Shown here: one piece after another, positions 33,884 through 40,442 of the stretch
Layout: each line of letters begins with the position of its first letter
Position numbering within the stretch: position 1 is the first letter of the stretch
Assembly (NCBI RefSeq): GCF_009671065.1
Contig: NZ_CP046027.1
Location: forward strand, 2,232,001 to 2,296,000
DNA length: 64,000 nt
Source of the DNA: Neisseria brasiliensis
Lineage (GTDB): Bacteria; Pseudomonadota; Gammaproteobacteria; Burkholderiales; Neisseriaceae
Direction: 5' to 3'
Notes under the pieces: model-generated
Seen by the model: only the letters and a program-made list of their open reading frames with translations
The model's database searches: none
Told to the model about the DNA's origin: nothing
Program-made: the position numbers and the translations under genes

Positions 33884-33993
33884 TGTGGATCGCTTTGGGA
33901 TTGGCGGCATTGGTCTGCTTAGGCTTGCTGCTGGAATTTTTGGCGCGGCTGGTGGTGCTGCGGATGATCGGCGACGGTTACGACGACCATTAA
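33880..33993 (+). CDS. 37-aa single-span membrane peptide
   Basis: Begins ATGATG at 33880. MMWIALGLAALVCLGLLLEF is one transmembrane helix followed by LARLVVLRMIGDGYDDH. It overlaps the preceding stop by 4 nt. Possibly an early membrane-active peptide comparable in position to Mu kil, but that is only by position. Confidence 0.55.
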   Translation: MMWIALGLAALVCLGLLLEFLARLVVLRMIGDGYDDH

Positions 33994-34020
33994 AACGGCA
34001 AGCTGTTGATACGGCTATAT

Positions 34021-34074
34021 ATTTTTTGCCTTGTGAAAATTGTAAGGTGTTGATTTAAAAGGATTTTAAAAATG
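34021..34074 (+). repeat. 54-bp leader repeat, copy 2
   Basis: ATTTTTTGCCTTGTGAAAAT through GGATTTTAAAAATG, ending with the start codon of 34072; same length and register as copy 1 (33341-33394), with about 10 differences. Confidence 0.75.
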
Positions 34075-34758
34075 GATAAGGAAAAAGCCTTAAACAAAAT
34101 CAAAAAGTGTTTGGCCTTGAGTAAGTCGGCCAACGAGCATGAAGCGGCGCAAGCATTGAAGCAGGCACAGGCGTTGATGAAGCAATACGGCATTAACGAG
34201 CAGGATATTGAACTGTCGGCCATACAGGAAACAGAGGGCTTGGCTTGTGCGCAGACGTTACCGCAATGGCAGGGTTATTTGGCCGGTGTGGTAGCGAGAA
34301 GTTTCGGGGTGTGCAGTTATGTTGACTACGCATTTAACCCCAAAAAAATGAAAGTGGAAGGCCGTCTGAAATTTTACGGTATGAATCCCCGCAACGAATT
34401 GGCGGAGTACGCTTATCAAGTATTGCTGCGCCAACTCAAAGCAGCCCGCGCCGACTACATCAAAACGCAGCTTGCACGAGTTCGTCTTGCCAAAAACAAA
34501 ACCATGCGTGCCGACGAGTTTTGCTTAGGCTGGATTGCCGTTGTAAGTAAAAAGGTAGATGTTTTCGCCAATGGCGAACGAGAAACGGAGCTGCTGGAGC
34601 TCTGGAAAGAAAACAAAGGGCTGACAACAAGCAAATTGAAGTTGAGCAAAGGCAAATCCCTGCGCGACCGTGTAAACGGCTGGGAAAAAGGCCAAGAGGC
34701 TGCGCTCAACCATGCGATGAACAGCACAGAAAACCAAAAACTGGAGGATAAATCATGA
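34072..34758 (+). CDS. DUF2786 family protein
   Basis: 228 residues. The N-terminal ALNKIKKCLALSKSANEHEA and QALMKQYGINEQDIE define DUF2786, a family of phage and bacterial proteins of unknown role. A predicted helical C-terminal part follows with WKENKGLTTSKLKLSKGKS. An internal DUS occurs near codon 97. The next gene overlaps its stop (ATG 34755). Confidence 0.85.
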   Translation: MDKEKALNKIKKCLALSKSANEHEAAQALKQAQALMKQYGINEQDIELSAIQETEGLACAQTLPQWQGYLAGVVARSFGVCSYVDYAFNPKKMKVEGRLKFYGMNPRNELAEYAYQVLLRQLKAARADYIKTQLARVRLAKNKTMRADEFCLGWIAVVSKKVDVFANGERETELLELWKENKGLTTSKLKLSKGKSLRDRVNGWEKGQEAALNHAMNSTENQKLEDKS

Positions 34759-34919
34759 CCAACAAACAACTTATCGAATGGCTCGAAGACCGTGGCGAGT
34801 TGGTCGTCAGCAAGTCGGACGGCGGTAATTTTGTGGTGGTGGCGCGGCAAGGCGGCGTGATGAAAACGGCGGAAGCGGCTACTTTGGAAAGAGCGATTAT
34901 GTTGTGGGAGGAAGCGTGA
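34755..34919 (+). CDS. 54-aa hypothetical early protein
   Basis: MTNKQLIEWLEDRGELVVSK to AIMLWEEA. Small alpha/beta pattern; starts within the last codon of the DUF2786 gene and shares its stop region with the next gene (GTGATGA). Unknown function. Confidence 0.65.
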   Translation: MTNKQLIEWLEDRGELVVSKSDGGNFVVVARQGGVMKTAEAATLERAIMLWEEA

Positions 34920-35242
34920 TGAACATCGCAAAACCTGAAAAACAAGATTTGGCGGCCGCGTGGAATCTTATCCGTATGATCGATAACGTGAGCTATGAAC
35001 TCAATCCGTTAAAGCCGGCTGGCGACGGCGATTACGAGTGGCTGGAAGATAAAGACAAGGCCGCCGTGCTGGATGCCGTGATTGAGGCCTACGACAACTG
35101 CAACTTGGGCTGGCTGATGACGGCACTTGAAACGCTGCTCTCTCCGATAAACGGCATTGTGAACCAAGAGGCATATACATTGGAATTCCATCCGCGGCTG
35201 AAGGCTTGCTTGGATGGGTTGCAAGAAGGGAAGGAATCATGA
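34919..35242 (+). CDS. 107-aa hypothetical early protein
   Basis: Start ATG 34919 overlaps the previous TGA. MNIAKPEKQDLAAAWNLIRM continues with an acidic helical domain and TLEFHPRLKACLDGLQEGKE. No recognised domain. Tight spacing places it in the early operon. Confidence 0.7.
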   Translation: MNIAKPEKQDLAAAWNLIRMIDNVSYELNPLKPAGDGDYEWLEDKDKAAVLDAVIEAYDNCNLGWLMTALETLLSPINGIVNQEAYTLEFHPRLKACLDGLQEGKES

Positions 35243-35724
35243 TTTGCCGCTGCCCCAACTGCGGTGCGGTCAACAGCTTGGACAGTCTGGTCAACGACGC
35301 GTCAGCCGCCGAAATCATGAAAATGTTTTTAGGGCTGGATGCCGACATCAGCCAAGTACTTATCCGCTATATCGGGCTGTTCAGACCGGCAAAAAATCAG
35401 CTCTCTTGGGGACGTACAGAGAAACTGATGAAGGAGCTGCTGCTGCAAATCCAAACCGCCACCATCGAACGAGACGGCACGGCCTACGCCGCACCGCTGG
35501 AAGCATGGCTCTATGCCCTACACGAAGTGTTGGCCGCACGCGAAGCAGGCCGTCTGAAAACGCCGCTGAAGTCGCATGGTTATTTGTACGAGATTATCGC
35601 CGGATGGCAAGGACAAGGCGGCGCGGTATCGACAGCAGCCCAACACATTCACCGTGCGGCACCGCCTGCCAAAGCGAGCCAAACTTTAACCGCAGCCGCG
35701 TCGCTGCAAGGATTGAAAAAATGA
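35239..35724 (+). CDS. Zinc-ribbon-start hypothetical protein
   Basis: 161 residues beginning MICRCPNCGAVNSLDSL; Cys3, Cys5 and Cys8 suggest a half zinc ribbon. The rest is helical (LFRPAKNQLSWGRTEKLMKE, YEIIAGWQGQGG). Start ATG 35239 overlaps the previous TGA; a DUS lies inside. Similar proteins occur in Mu-like phages before Gam; function unknown. Confidence 0.7.
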   Translation: MICRCPNCGAVNSLDSLVNDASAAEIMKMFLGLDADISQVLIRYIGLFRPAKNQLSWGRTEKLMKELLLQIQTATIERDGTAYAAPLEAWLYALHEVLAAREAGRLKTPLKSHGYLYEIIAGWQGQGGAVSTAAQHIHRAAPPAKASQTLTAAASLQGLKK

Positions 35725-36131
35725 ATAAGGAGTTACCGACCCAACTGCACAACACGATGATAGACGGCCTGACCATGCTGCTGACCTTGCGCCTTGCCGG
35801 GTCGCCCGCCGCCGATACAGTGGCCGCCACGGCGCAAACATGGAGCCGTGTGTTGGCACATGGCCGCGAGTGGGACGATGTACGCGATGTTAAGCGGTTT
35901 CAGACGGCCTTTATGGTGTTGGCCAACGAAATGAACCGCTGGCCGAGCCCGAAAGATTTTTTGGACAATCTGCCGCCACCGCCGGAGTCGCTGAAACTGG
36001 AACACCGCTACCAGCGCACGGCGGCGCAGAAAGCCGAAGGCAAAGCGGCTTTAAAGCAGATTAAAAGCAGCATTAAAAGCATTTTAAACAGCAAATCTTT
36101 AACCAACCCGAAAGGAAATCAAAATGGCTAA
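35721..36131 (+). CDS. Hypothetical early protein before Gam
   Basis: 136 residues, MNKELPTQLHNTMIDGLTML onwards, with WPSPKDFLDNLPPPPE and a lysine-rich C-terminus. The WPxPxDxLxxLP pattern resembles phage proteins that may contact replication factors, but the assignment is not firm. It overlaps both neighbours by a few bases. Confidence 0.7.
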   Translation: MNKELPTQLHNTMIDGLTMLLTLRLAGSPAADTVAATAQTWSRVLAHGREWDDVRDVKRFQTAFMVLANEMNRWPSPKDFLDNLPPPPESLKLEHRYQRTAAQKAEGKAALKQIKSSIKSILNSKSLTNPKGNQNG

Positions 36132-36648
36132 AACCACCCGAATCAAACAGCCCGCCATCGAGGCGGCACAAGACAAAGCGGAAGTTACCGCGTTTATCCG
36201 CCGAATCGGCGATTTACAACGCGAAGTCAAACGGCTGGAAACCGAAGCCGGTGACAAGAAAGCCGCTATCGAAGAAGAGTACGCCGCATATGCTGCCCCG
36301 TTGTGCGCCGAAATCACCAGTCTGACCGAGCGTGTGGCCGCTTACTGTGAGGCGCATAAAGATGAGCTGACCGACAACGGCAAAACCAAAACTGTGGACT
36401 TCACCACCGGCCTGATTAAATGGCGCATCCGCCCGCCGTCGGTCAAGGTGACGGGTGTGGCCGCCGTATTGGCATGGCTCTCCGAAAAATCCGCCTTTGC
36501 CGAGTTTGTCCGAACCAAAAAGGAAATCGACAAAGATGCCATCCTGAATCAGAAAGAGCGTTTTTCAGATGGTCAGGTGCCGGGGATTAAGATTGTGAGC
36601 GGCGTGGAGGATTTTGTGATTGAACCGACGGAACAGGAGTTGGGCTGA
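36124..36648 (+). CDS. gam: Gam-like host-nuclease inhibitor
   Basis: 174 residues. Mu Gam family: an N-terminal coiled coil (IGDLQREVKRLETEAGDKK) and the conserved KTKTVDFTTGLIKWRIRPPSV followed by KEIDKDAILNQ. Gam is a Ku-like dimer that binds DNA ends and protects linear phage DNA from RecBCD. It starts 8 nt before the previous gene ends and lies 30 nt before rdgC, so both DNA-protecting proteins are made together. Confidence 0.93.
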   Translation: MAKTTRIKQPAIEAAQDKAEVTAFIRRIGDLQREVKRLETEAGDKKAAIEEEYAAYAAPLCAEITSLTERVAAYCEAHKDELTDNGKTKTVDFTTGLIKWRIRPPSVKVTGVAAVLAWLSEKSAFAEFVRTKKEIDKDAILNQKERFSDGQVPGIKIVSGVEDFVIEPTEQELG

Positions 36649-36678
36649 TGCCTGCCATTTTTGAAAAGGAAAAAAATC

Positions 36679-37560
36679 ATGTGGTTTAAACAACTTACCC
36701 CATTCCGCCTGCCGGAACTGCCCGACGTGGAACGCTTGGAAACAGCGATTGCCGAAAACTGGTTTAGCTCGCCACTCGGCTCAGAATGGTTTAGCGAGGG
36801 TTTTTATGTGCCTGTGCCGTTTGGCAATCCTGTTGTTTTTAAAGCACAAAAAACCATGCTTATCAGCTTGCGGCGCGAAGAAAAAGTATTGCCGGGCGCG
36901 GTAATTAAAAACAATCTGGATAAGCAGATCGCCAAAATCCAAACCGCCGAAGGCCGCAATGTCGGCCGCAAAGAGAAACAGGAACTGCGCCAAGCGATTA
37001 TCGATGACCTGCTGCCCAAAGCCCTGACCAAATCCAGCTGCACCAAAGGACTGATCGCTAAAGGCTGGCTGTGGACGGATACGGCCAGCCCCAAAAAAGC
37101 CGAAAACCTGCTCACCAAACTGCGCGAAGCCCTCGGCGGCCTGCCTGCTCAAAGGCCGGTTACCCGCCAATCGCCGTCATCGCTGATGACCGACTGGCTG
37201 CTGGCAGGCCAAGCGCAAGGCCGTTTTGAGTTGGACAGCGATGTAACCTTGGTCGGCGCGGGCGACGTTGCCCCCAAAGTCAAAATCAGCCGCAAAGACC
37301 TGACCGCCGACGATGTGGCGCAACACGCCAAAAACGGCATGACCGTAACCGAGCTGGGCTTGGTGTGGCACGAACGCGTGGCGTTTATCCTGACACGGGA
37401 TCTTACGCTGAAACGCATCCAATGGCTGGACGTGGTGCAGGAAGAAGCTGAAGACCACGGCGATGATGCCGAAAGCCAAGCCTATGCCACGCAGCTGCTG
37501 ATGTCTGCCGCGTTGAGTGAGCTGCTGGCTGAGCTGATGGAGCTGCTGGGAGGCTGGTAG
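36679..37560 (+). CDS. rdgC: RdgC recombination-associated protein, phage-borne
   Basis: Start ATG 36679 (GGAAAAAAATC upstream) gives 293 residues. MWFKQLTPFRLPE, SPLGSEWFSEGFYVPVPFGN and KTMLISLRREEKVLP are RdgC signatures. RdgC forms a ring around double-stranded DNA and limits RecA filament growth; Neisseria use it in pilin variation. Here it stands beside gam in the prophage; the host should have its own copy elsewhere. An in-frame TTG six codons earlier is less likely. Confidence 0.92.
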   Translation: MWFKQLTPFRLPELPDVERLETAIAENWFSSPLGSEWFSEGFYVPVPFGNPVVFKAQKTMLISLRREEKVLPGAVIKNNLDKQIAKIQTAEGRNVGRKEKQELRQAIIDDLLPKALTKSSCTKGLIAKGWLWTDTASPKKAENLLTKLREALGGLPAQRPVTRQSPSSLMTDWLLAGQAQGRFELDSDVTLVGAGDVAPKVKISRKDLTADDVAQHAKNGMTVTELGLVWHERVAFILTRDLTLKRIQWLDVVQEEAEDHGDDAESQAYATQLLMSAALSELLAELMELLGGW

Positions 37561-37597
37561 GAATGATGGAGGGCTGGGACGTTTAAGGTAGGATTAA

Positions 37598-37641
37598 AGG
37601 CCGTCTGAAACAGATTTAACGCTGTTTCAGACGGCCTTTTT
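37598..37641 (+). terminator. Long DUS hairpin terminator after rdgC
   Basis: AAAGGCCGTCTGAAACAG and its inverted partner form an 18-bp perfect stem with an 8-nt loop, followed by T5. It ends the early operon. A near-identical copy stands at 39045-39084. Confidence 0.9.
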
Positions 37642-37663
37642 GCGTGTTTTTTTGGGGAAATAC

Positions 37664-37692
37664 TTGACTTTTTCGTGCCCACGCAATATAAT
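37664..37692 (+). promoter_or_regulatory. Sigma70 promoter 1 with CGTGcc CACG operator
   Basis: TTGACT, 17 nt, TATAAT (perfect -10). The spacer holds the dyad CGTG-CC-CACG centred between the boxes. 26 of 29 bases equal promoter 2 at 38076-38104, including the dyad in the same place. Confidence 0.88.
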
Positions 37693-37696
37693 TCAA

Positions 37697-37752
37697 TTCA
37701 TCGGTGCAGTAAGGCCGATGCGGGAAAAGCCCCACCGAAGCGGGGCTCTACT
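37697..37752 (+). ncRNA. Structured 5' leader before 21-aa peptide
   Basis: CATCGG/CCGATG forms one stem; further on AGCCCC/GGGGCT forms a stem framed by CAGTA/TACTG. These structures can compete. They lie between promoter 1 and the ribosome site GGGAG, a layout repeated after promoter 2. Confidence 0.5.
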
Positions 37753-37763
37753 GGGAGAAGAAA

Positions 37764-37829
37764 ATGAAGCTCACCCTTCAAATTCTTATCTTGGTTATCC
37801 TGTTAACGGTAAGCGGTAACGCTTACTAG
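37764..37829 (+). CDS. 21-aa hydrophobic peptide
   Basis: MKLTLQILILVILLTVSGNA with a final Tyr. GGGAGAAGAAA precedes the ATG. Nearly the whole peptide would span a membrane, as in type I toxin or regulatory leader peptides. It sits after a strong promoter and structured leader and is followed by a 9-bp hairpin. No antisense RNA promoter was identified. Whether the peptide or the RNA is the active product is unknown. Confidence 0.6.
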   Translation: MKLTLQILILVILLTVSGNAY

Positions 37830-37839
37830 GGCTAACCAG

Positions 37840-37863
37840 CTAGGCGGCCGGCACGCCGCCTAG
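37840..37863 (+). ncRNA. Perfect 9-bp hairpin after the peptide
   Basis: CTAGGCGGC-CGGCAC-GCCGCCTAG. GC-rich with no T-run, so more likely RNA stabiliser or processing/attenuation point than a terminator. It separates peptide and ribbon-helix-helix gene. Confidence 0.65.
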
Positions 37864-37908
37864 TCCCAATCTTAAAATAACCCGTGCAGAAAATCAAGGA
37901 GTATGCCT

Positions 37909-38079
37909 ATGGCTGATGAAAAATGGGTGGAATATCGCAAGCGATATGAAGCAAAACGTGTCATCAAAAAGGTGTCTTTCAATACTGAAACCGAGAAAGA
38001 ACTGCTGGAAGCAGCAAATAAATTAGATTTTTCTCAATGGGTTAAAGAAAAATTGAAAGATGAATTCAAAAACACTTGA
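37909..38079 (+). CDS. Ribbon-helix-helix-like 56-aa protein
   Basis: MADEKWVEYRKRYEAKRVIK with AAGGAG 7 nt before ATG 37909. KKVSFNTETEKELLEAANKL reads as the beta strand and first helix, DFSQWVKEKLKDEF as turn and second helix, the pattern of CopG/Arc repressors. Such proteins bind short dyads as dimers and often repress their own promoter. The CGTG-N2-CACG dyads in the promoters before and after it are obvious candidate sites. Its TGA overlaps the -35 box of promoter 2. Confidence 0.7.
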   Translation: MADEKWVEYRKRYEAKRVIKKVSFNTETEKELLEAANKLDFSQWVKEKLKDEFKNT

Positions 38080-38104
38080 CTTTTGCGTGTCCACGCAATA
38101 TCAT
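38076..38104 (+). promoter_or_regulatory. Sigma70 promoter 2 with GCGTGtcCACGC operator
   Basis: TTGACT, 17 nt, TATCAT; the -35 begins in the last codons of the ribbon-helix-helix gene. The dyad GCGTG-TC-CACGC (38085-38096) is at the same offset as in promoter 1. Confidence 0.85.
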
Positions 38105-38111
38105 TATCTCA

Positions 38112-38165
38112 ACAGCAAAACACCGCTGTAATGAAATCCCCACCAAGCGGAAACTTGGTGGGGAG
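38112..38165 (+). ncRNA. Structured leader sequestering a ribosome site
   Basis: ACAGC/GCTGT stem, then a perfect 10-bp hairpin CCCCACCAAG-CGGAAA-CTTGGTGGGG (38138-38163) whose 3' arm contains the GGGG of the ribosome site for the 20-aa leader frame. Same order of elements as after promoter 1. Confidence 0.6.
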
Positions 38166-38166
38166 T

Positions 38167-38229
38167 ATGAGAAAGCAATGCGGAAACATTCTTTCTCTGT
38201 CTTTTAAATGCACTCTAAAAGAAAGGTAA
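38167..38229 (+). CDS. 20-aa leader peptide before antirepressor
   Basis: MRKQCGNILSLSFKCTLKER, starting right after GGGGAG within the hairpin and ending 7 nt before the antirepressor ATG. The arrangement suggests that translation of the leader opens the downstream start. The peptide itself matches no family known to me. Confidence 0.4.
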   Translation: MRKQCGNILSLSFKCTLKER

Positions 38230-38236
38230 TCATACC

Positions 38237-38827
38237 ATGAACACACTTGTATCACAATTCAACCCTTCCCAAATTGCCATTATCGACCACAACGGCGGCA
38301 AATGGCTGACCGCCGAACAGCTCGGCTTGGCTTTGGGTTTCTCCGACAAACGCGCCCGCGACGGCGTAACCAATCTTTATAACCGTCATATCGATGAATT
38401 TACAGAGAAAGATAGCTGCACCATCAATTTGATGGTTCAGGGTCAAGGCCGTAAAACCCGCATTTTCTCCCATTCCGGCTGCAACCTGTTGAGCTTCTTT
38501 GCCAATACGCCCAACGCCAAAGCCTTCCGCGCTTGGGCAAAAGAAAAACTGGCCGAGCCGGCTGCCGATGCCTACACTCTTGAAAAGCTGAAAGCGGCTT
38601 ATCTGGCCACCCGCCCCGATATGGCGCGTCTGCTGCGCTATGTGGATATGGGCTTGAATCAGGCGGAAGCCGCCAAACTGCTGGGGATTGCGCCGTCGAA
38701 TGTGCGCCTGCGCCTGAAACAGTTGGCCGATTTGGGCTTGACCGACTACCGGCCCGACCCGAAATACCGCAACCGCCATGCGCTGGCATCGGCAAACGGT
38801 CAACAATCTTTAGGCTTGGAGGGCTAA
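38237..38827 (+). CDS. BRO-N-type phage antirepressor with C-terminal HTH
   Basis: 196 residues. The N-terminal BRO-like domain (IDHNGGKWLTAEQLGLALGF, then IFSHSGCNLLSFFANTPNAK) is shared with phage antirepressors; the C-terminal LNQAEAAKLLGIAPSNVRLRLKQL is a helix-turn-helix. It could interfere with the prophage repressor. It is driven by promoter 2, so it would be controlled by the ribbon-helix-helix protein if that binds the shared dyad. Confidence 0.8.
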   Translation: MNTLVSQFNPSQIAIIDHNGGKWLTAEQLGLALGFSDKRARDGVTNLYNRHIDEFTEKDSCTINLMVQGQGRKTRIFSHSGCNLLSFFANTPNAKAFRAWAKEKLAEPAADAYTLEKLKAAYLATRPDMARLLRYVDMGLNQAEAAKLLGIAPSNVRLRLKQLADLGLTDYRPDPKYRNRHALASANGQQSLGLEG

Positions 38828-38830
38828 GCG

Positions 38831-39034
38831 ATGAATTATATGATGAGTGAAGATGGCTACGAAACGCTTTGCCGCGCCTATACCGCTTTAGATACACTGC
38901 ATATGCTGATGTATGAAACCGAAAGCAGCAATGCCTGCTTTGATACGGAAAATATCGCCGCGCTGCTGTCGTTTCCCATTTCGGGCTTGAAAGAAGTTAT
39001 GGATGATGTGCGGTTTGCACACAAGGCAGAATAG
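38831..39034 (+). CDS. 67-aa hypothetical acidic protein
   Basis: MNYMMSEDGYETLCRAYTAL to RFAHKAE, 3 nt after the antirepressor stop (TAAGCGATG). Helical and acidic, with IAALLSFPISGLKEVMDDV. Probably co-transcribed with the antirepressor; function not known. Confidence 0.7.
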   Translation: MNYMMSEDGYETLCRAYTALDTLHMLMYETESSNACFDTENIAALLSFPISGLKEVMDDVRFAHKAE

Positions 39035-39044
39035 GATTGTTTAA

Positions 39045-39088
39045 AGGCCGTCTGAAACAGATTTAACGCTGTTTCAGACGGTCTTTTT
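39045..39088 (+). terminator. DUS hairpin terminator, copy of 37598-37641
   Basis: Same stem and loop as after rdgC, except one base (GGTCT for GGCCT), followed by T5. It closes the cassette that starts at promoter 1. Confidence 0.88.
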
Positions 39089-39282
39089 GTTGGCAATGTG
39101 CAAATTTTACAATACTAAATATGGTATTTTTTTGTTGAAAAAAATTTATAAACACAAAATATTGTGTTTTATTCAGATGTTGGCAAACTAGACGAACCAG
39201 CCGAATTGGCCATATTTTTCGGATTGTATTAAAATTGTGATGTGATTAACGTTGTTATTAACAAACAACAGAAGGAGGACGT
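39086..39282. promoter_or_regulatory. AT-rich upstream region of DUF4760 cassette
   Basis: Apart from the 17-aa peptide at its end, no gene is seen. It contains ACACAA-AATA-TTGTGT (39152-39167), which recurs as ACACAATATATTGTGT at 39985-40000, and a GTTAATAACAAAC-type stretch near 39250. Likely promoter and operator for the next genes. Confidence 0.45.
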
Positions 39283-39336
39283 ATGAAAAAAAATGCATTT
39301 ACAAGGGGCTTTTTTGATGGATACGACGACAACTAA
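39283..39336 (+). CDS. 17-aa upstream peptide overlapping DUF4760 start
   Basis: MKKNAFTRGFFDGYDDN after a perfect AGGAGG ribosome site. It overlaps the start of the DUF4760 gene in another frame by 20 nt, so ribosomes finishing it could re-initiate or couple translation. Unusual strength of ribosome site for such a short frame. Confidence 0.45.
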   Translation: MKKNAFTRGFFDGYDDN

Positions 39337-39823
39337 TTCGATAACTCTGGCAGATTGGCTGCTGATTATACAAGCGGTAATTCTCTTCTTAGGATTGGGA
39401 TTTACCGCTTTATCTATTCGTAACAACAAAAACGACAACCGCCGCATGGCTACTGTGGATTTAATCTTAAGGCAGCGATTTAATGAAGAATTGAATAAAT
39501 CAGTAGAAACCGTCTATAACCTGATTCAAGGGGATTTTCCCAGTCTGCACCAATATCTCGACAAAAAGCAATATCCTGAAGAACGAAAAGCTATTCTTAC
39601 CTTGTTGAATTATCGGGAATTTGTGGCAGTCGGCATCAATACCGGGGTGATTGATGAAAAGATATATAAACGCTCATTTTGCAACATCATTATCCGCGAC
39701 TGGAAAATGCTCTGCCAAACCATAGAAGCCATCCGCAACAGCGAAAAAGGGCATGCTACCAATTTTCAGGATTTTGAAAAATTGGCCAAACGTTGGAAAC
39801 GGAAAACTTTGAAAAAGATGTAA
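39317..39823 (+). CDS. DUF4760 family protein
   Basis: 168 residues from ATG 39317 (AAGGGG upstream). One N-terminal membrane helix (LADWLLIIQAVILFLGLGFT), then a helical cytosolic domain with LILRQRFNEE, LNYREFVAVGINTGVIDEKIYK and IIRDWKMLCQ, hallmarks of DUF4760. Members occur in accessory regions of many bacteria; their function is not settled. Own terminator and AT-rich control region mark it as a self-contained cargo gene of the prophage. Confidence 0.8.
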   Translation: MDTTTTNSITLADWLLIIQAVILFLGLGFTALSIRNNKNDNRRMATVDLILRQRFNEELNKSVETVYNLIQGDFPSLHQYLDKKQYPEERKAILTLLNYREFVAVGINTGVIDEKIYKRSFCNIIIRDWKMLCQTIEAIRNSEKGHATNFQDFEKLAKRWKRKTLKKM

Positions 39824-39863
39824 ACATTTTGGGCGTTGGTATACTGCTGTACCAATGTTGGAA

Positions 39864-39908
39864 AGGCCGTCTGAAAACAGTATCAAAGCTGTTTCAGACG
39901 GCCTTTTT
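39864..39908 (+). terminator. DUS hairpin terminator after DUF4760
   Basis: AAAGGCCGTCTGAAAACAG and inverted GCTGTTTCAGACGGCCTTTT with a 7-nt loop, then T5. Third member of the same terminator series in this prophage. Confidence 0.85.
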
Positions 39909-39956
39909 ACATTCCAACCTTTCACAAAAAAACAGCCGCTTAAATCAATATATAGT

Positions 39957-40000
39957 ATATTTTATGCATAAAATATCTTAAAATACACAATATATTGTGT
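39957..40000. promoter_or_regulatory. Two perfect palindromes upstream of gp16-mor
   Basis: A 20-bp palindrome ATATTTTATGCATAAAATAT (39957-39976) and a 16-bp palindrome ACACAATATATTGTGT (39985-40000), the latter 16 bp before the gp16 start. They look like operators controlling the middle regulators. Confidence 0.65.
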
Positions 40001-40015
40001 TTTAGGATTTTTGAG

Positions 40016-40432
40016 ATGAGTAACGTGACAAACCTGCGCCGCAGCTTGATTGCCAAAATCAAGATAGCGCAAAAGGAGCTGGGTTTGGATGACCCGGCTT
40101 ATCGCTCGGTGCTGCTGCGTGTGACCGGCAAATCGTCGTGCACGCAATGCAGTATCCCTGAATTGGAGCGCGTGGTGGAAGATTTGCGCCAACACGGTTT
40201 TAAGCCGACCAAATCGGCAGGCCGCCGTCCGAACCGCCGTGACTCTGCCGACCCGATGATGCGCAAGATTGAAGCGTTGCTGCTGGATAACGGCTGGTCG
40301 TGGAATTATGCGCACGGTACGGCGAAGAAGATGTTTAAGGTTGACCGTGTGGAATGGCTTTCAGACGACAATATGCACAAGCTGGTGGCGGCGTTGCAGA
40401 TTGCGGCCAACCGCAAGAAAAAGGCTGTTTAA
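40016..40432 (+). CDS. Mu gp16-like regulatory protein (DUF1018)
   Basis: Start ATG 40016; 138 residues. MSNVTNLRRSLIAKIKIAQK and LGLDDPAYRSVLLRVTGKSS followed by LLLDNGWSWNYAHGTAKKMF are characteristic of the DUF1018/gp16 family of Mu-like phages, placed before mor. Proposed to be regulatory, not proven. Tight linkage (10 nt) to mor. Confidence 0.9.
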   Translation: MSNVTNLRRSLIAKIKIAQKELGLDDPAYRSVLLRVTGKSSCTQCSIPELERVVEDLRQHGFKPTKSAGRRPNRRDSADPMMRKIEALLLDNGWSWNYAHGTAKKMFKVDRVEWLSDDNMHKLVAALQIAANRKKKAV

Positions 40433-40442
40433 GGGGGGCAAT

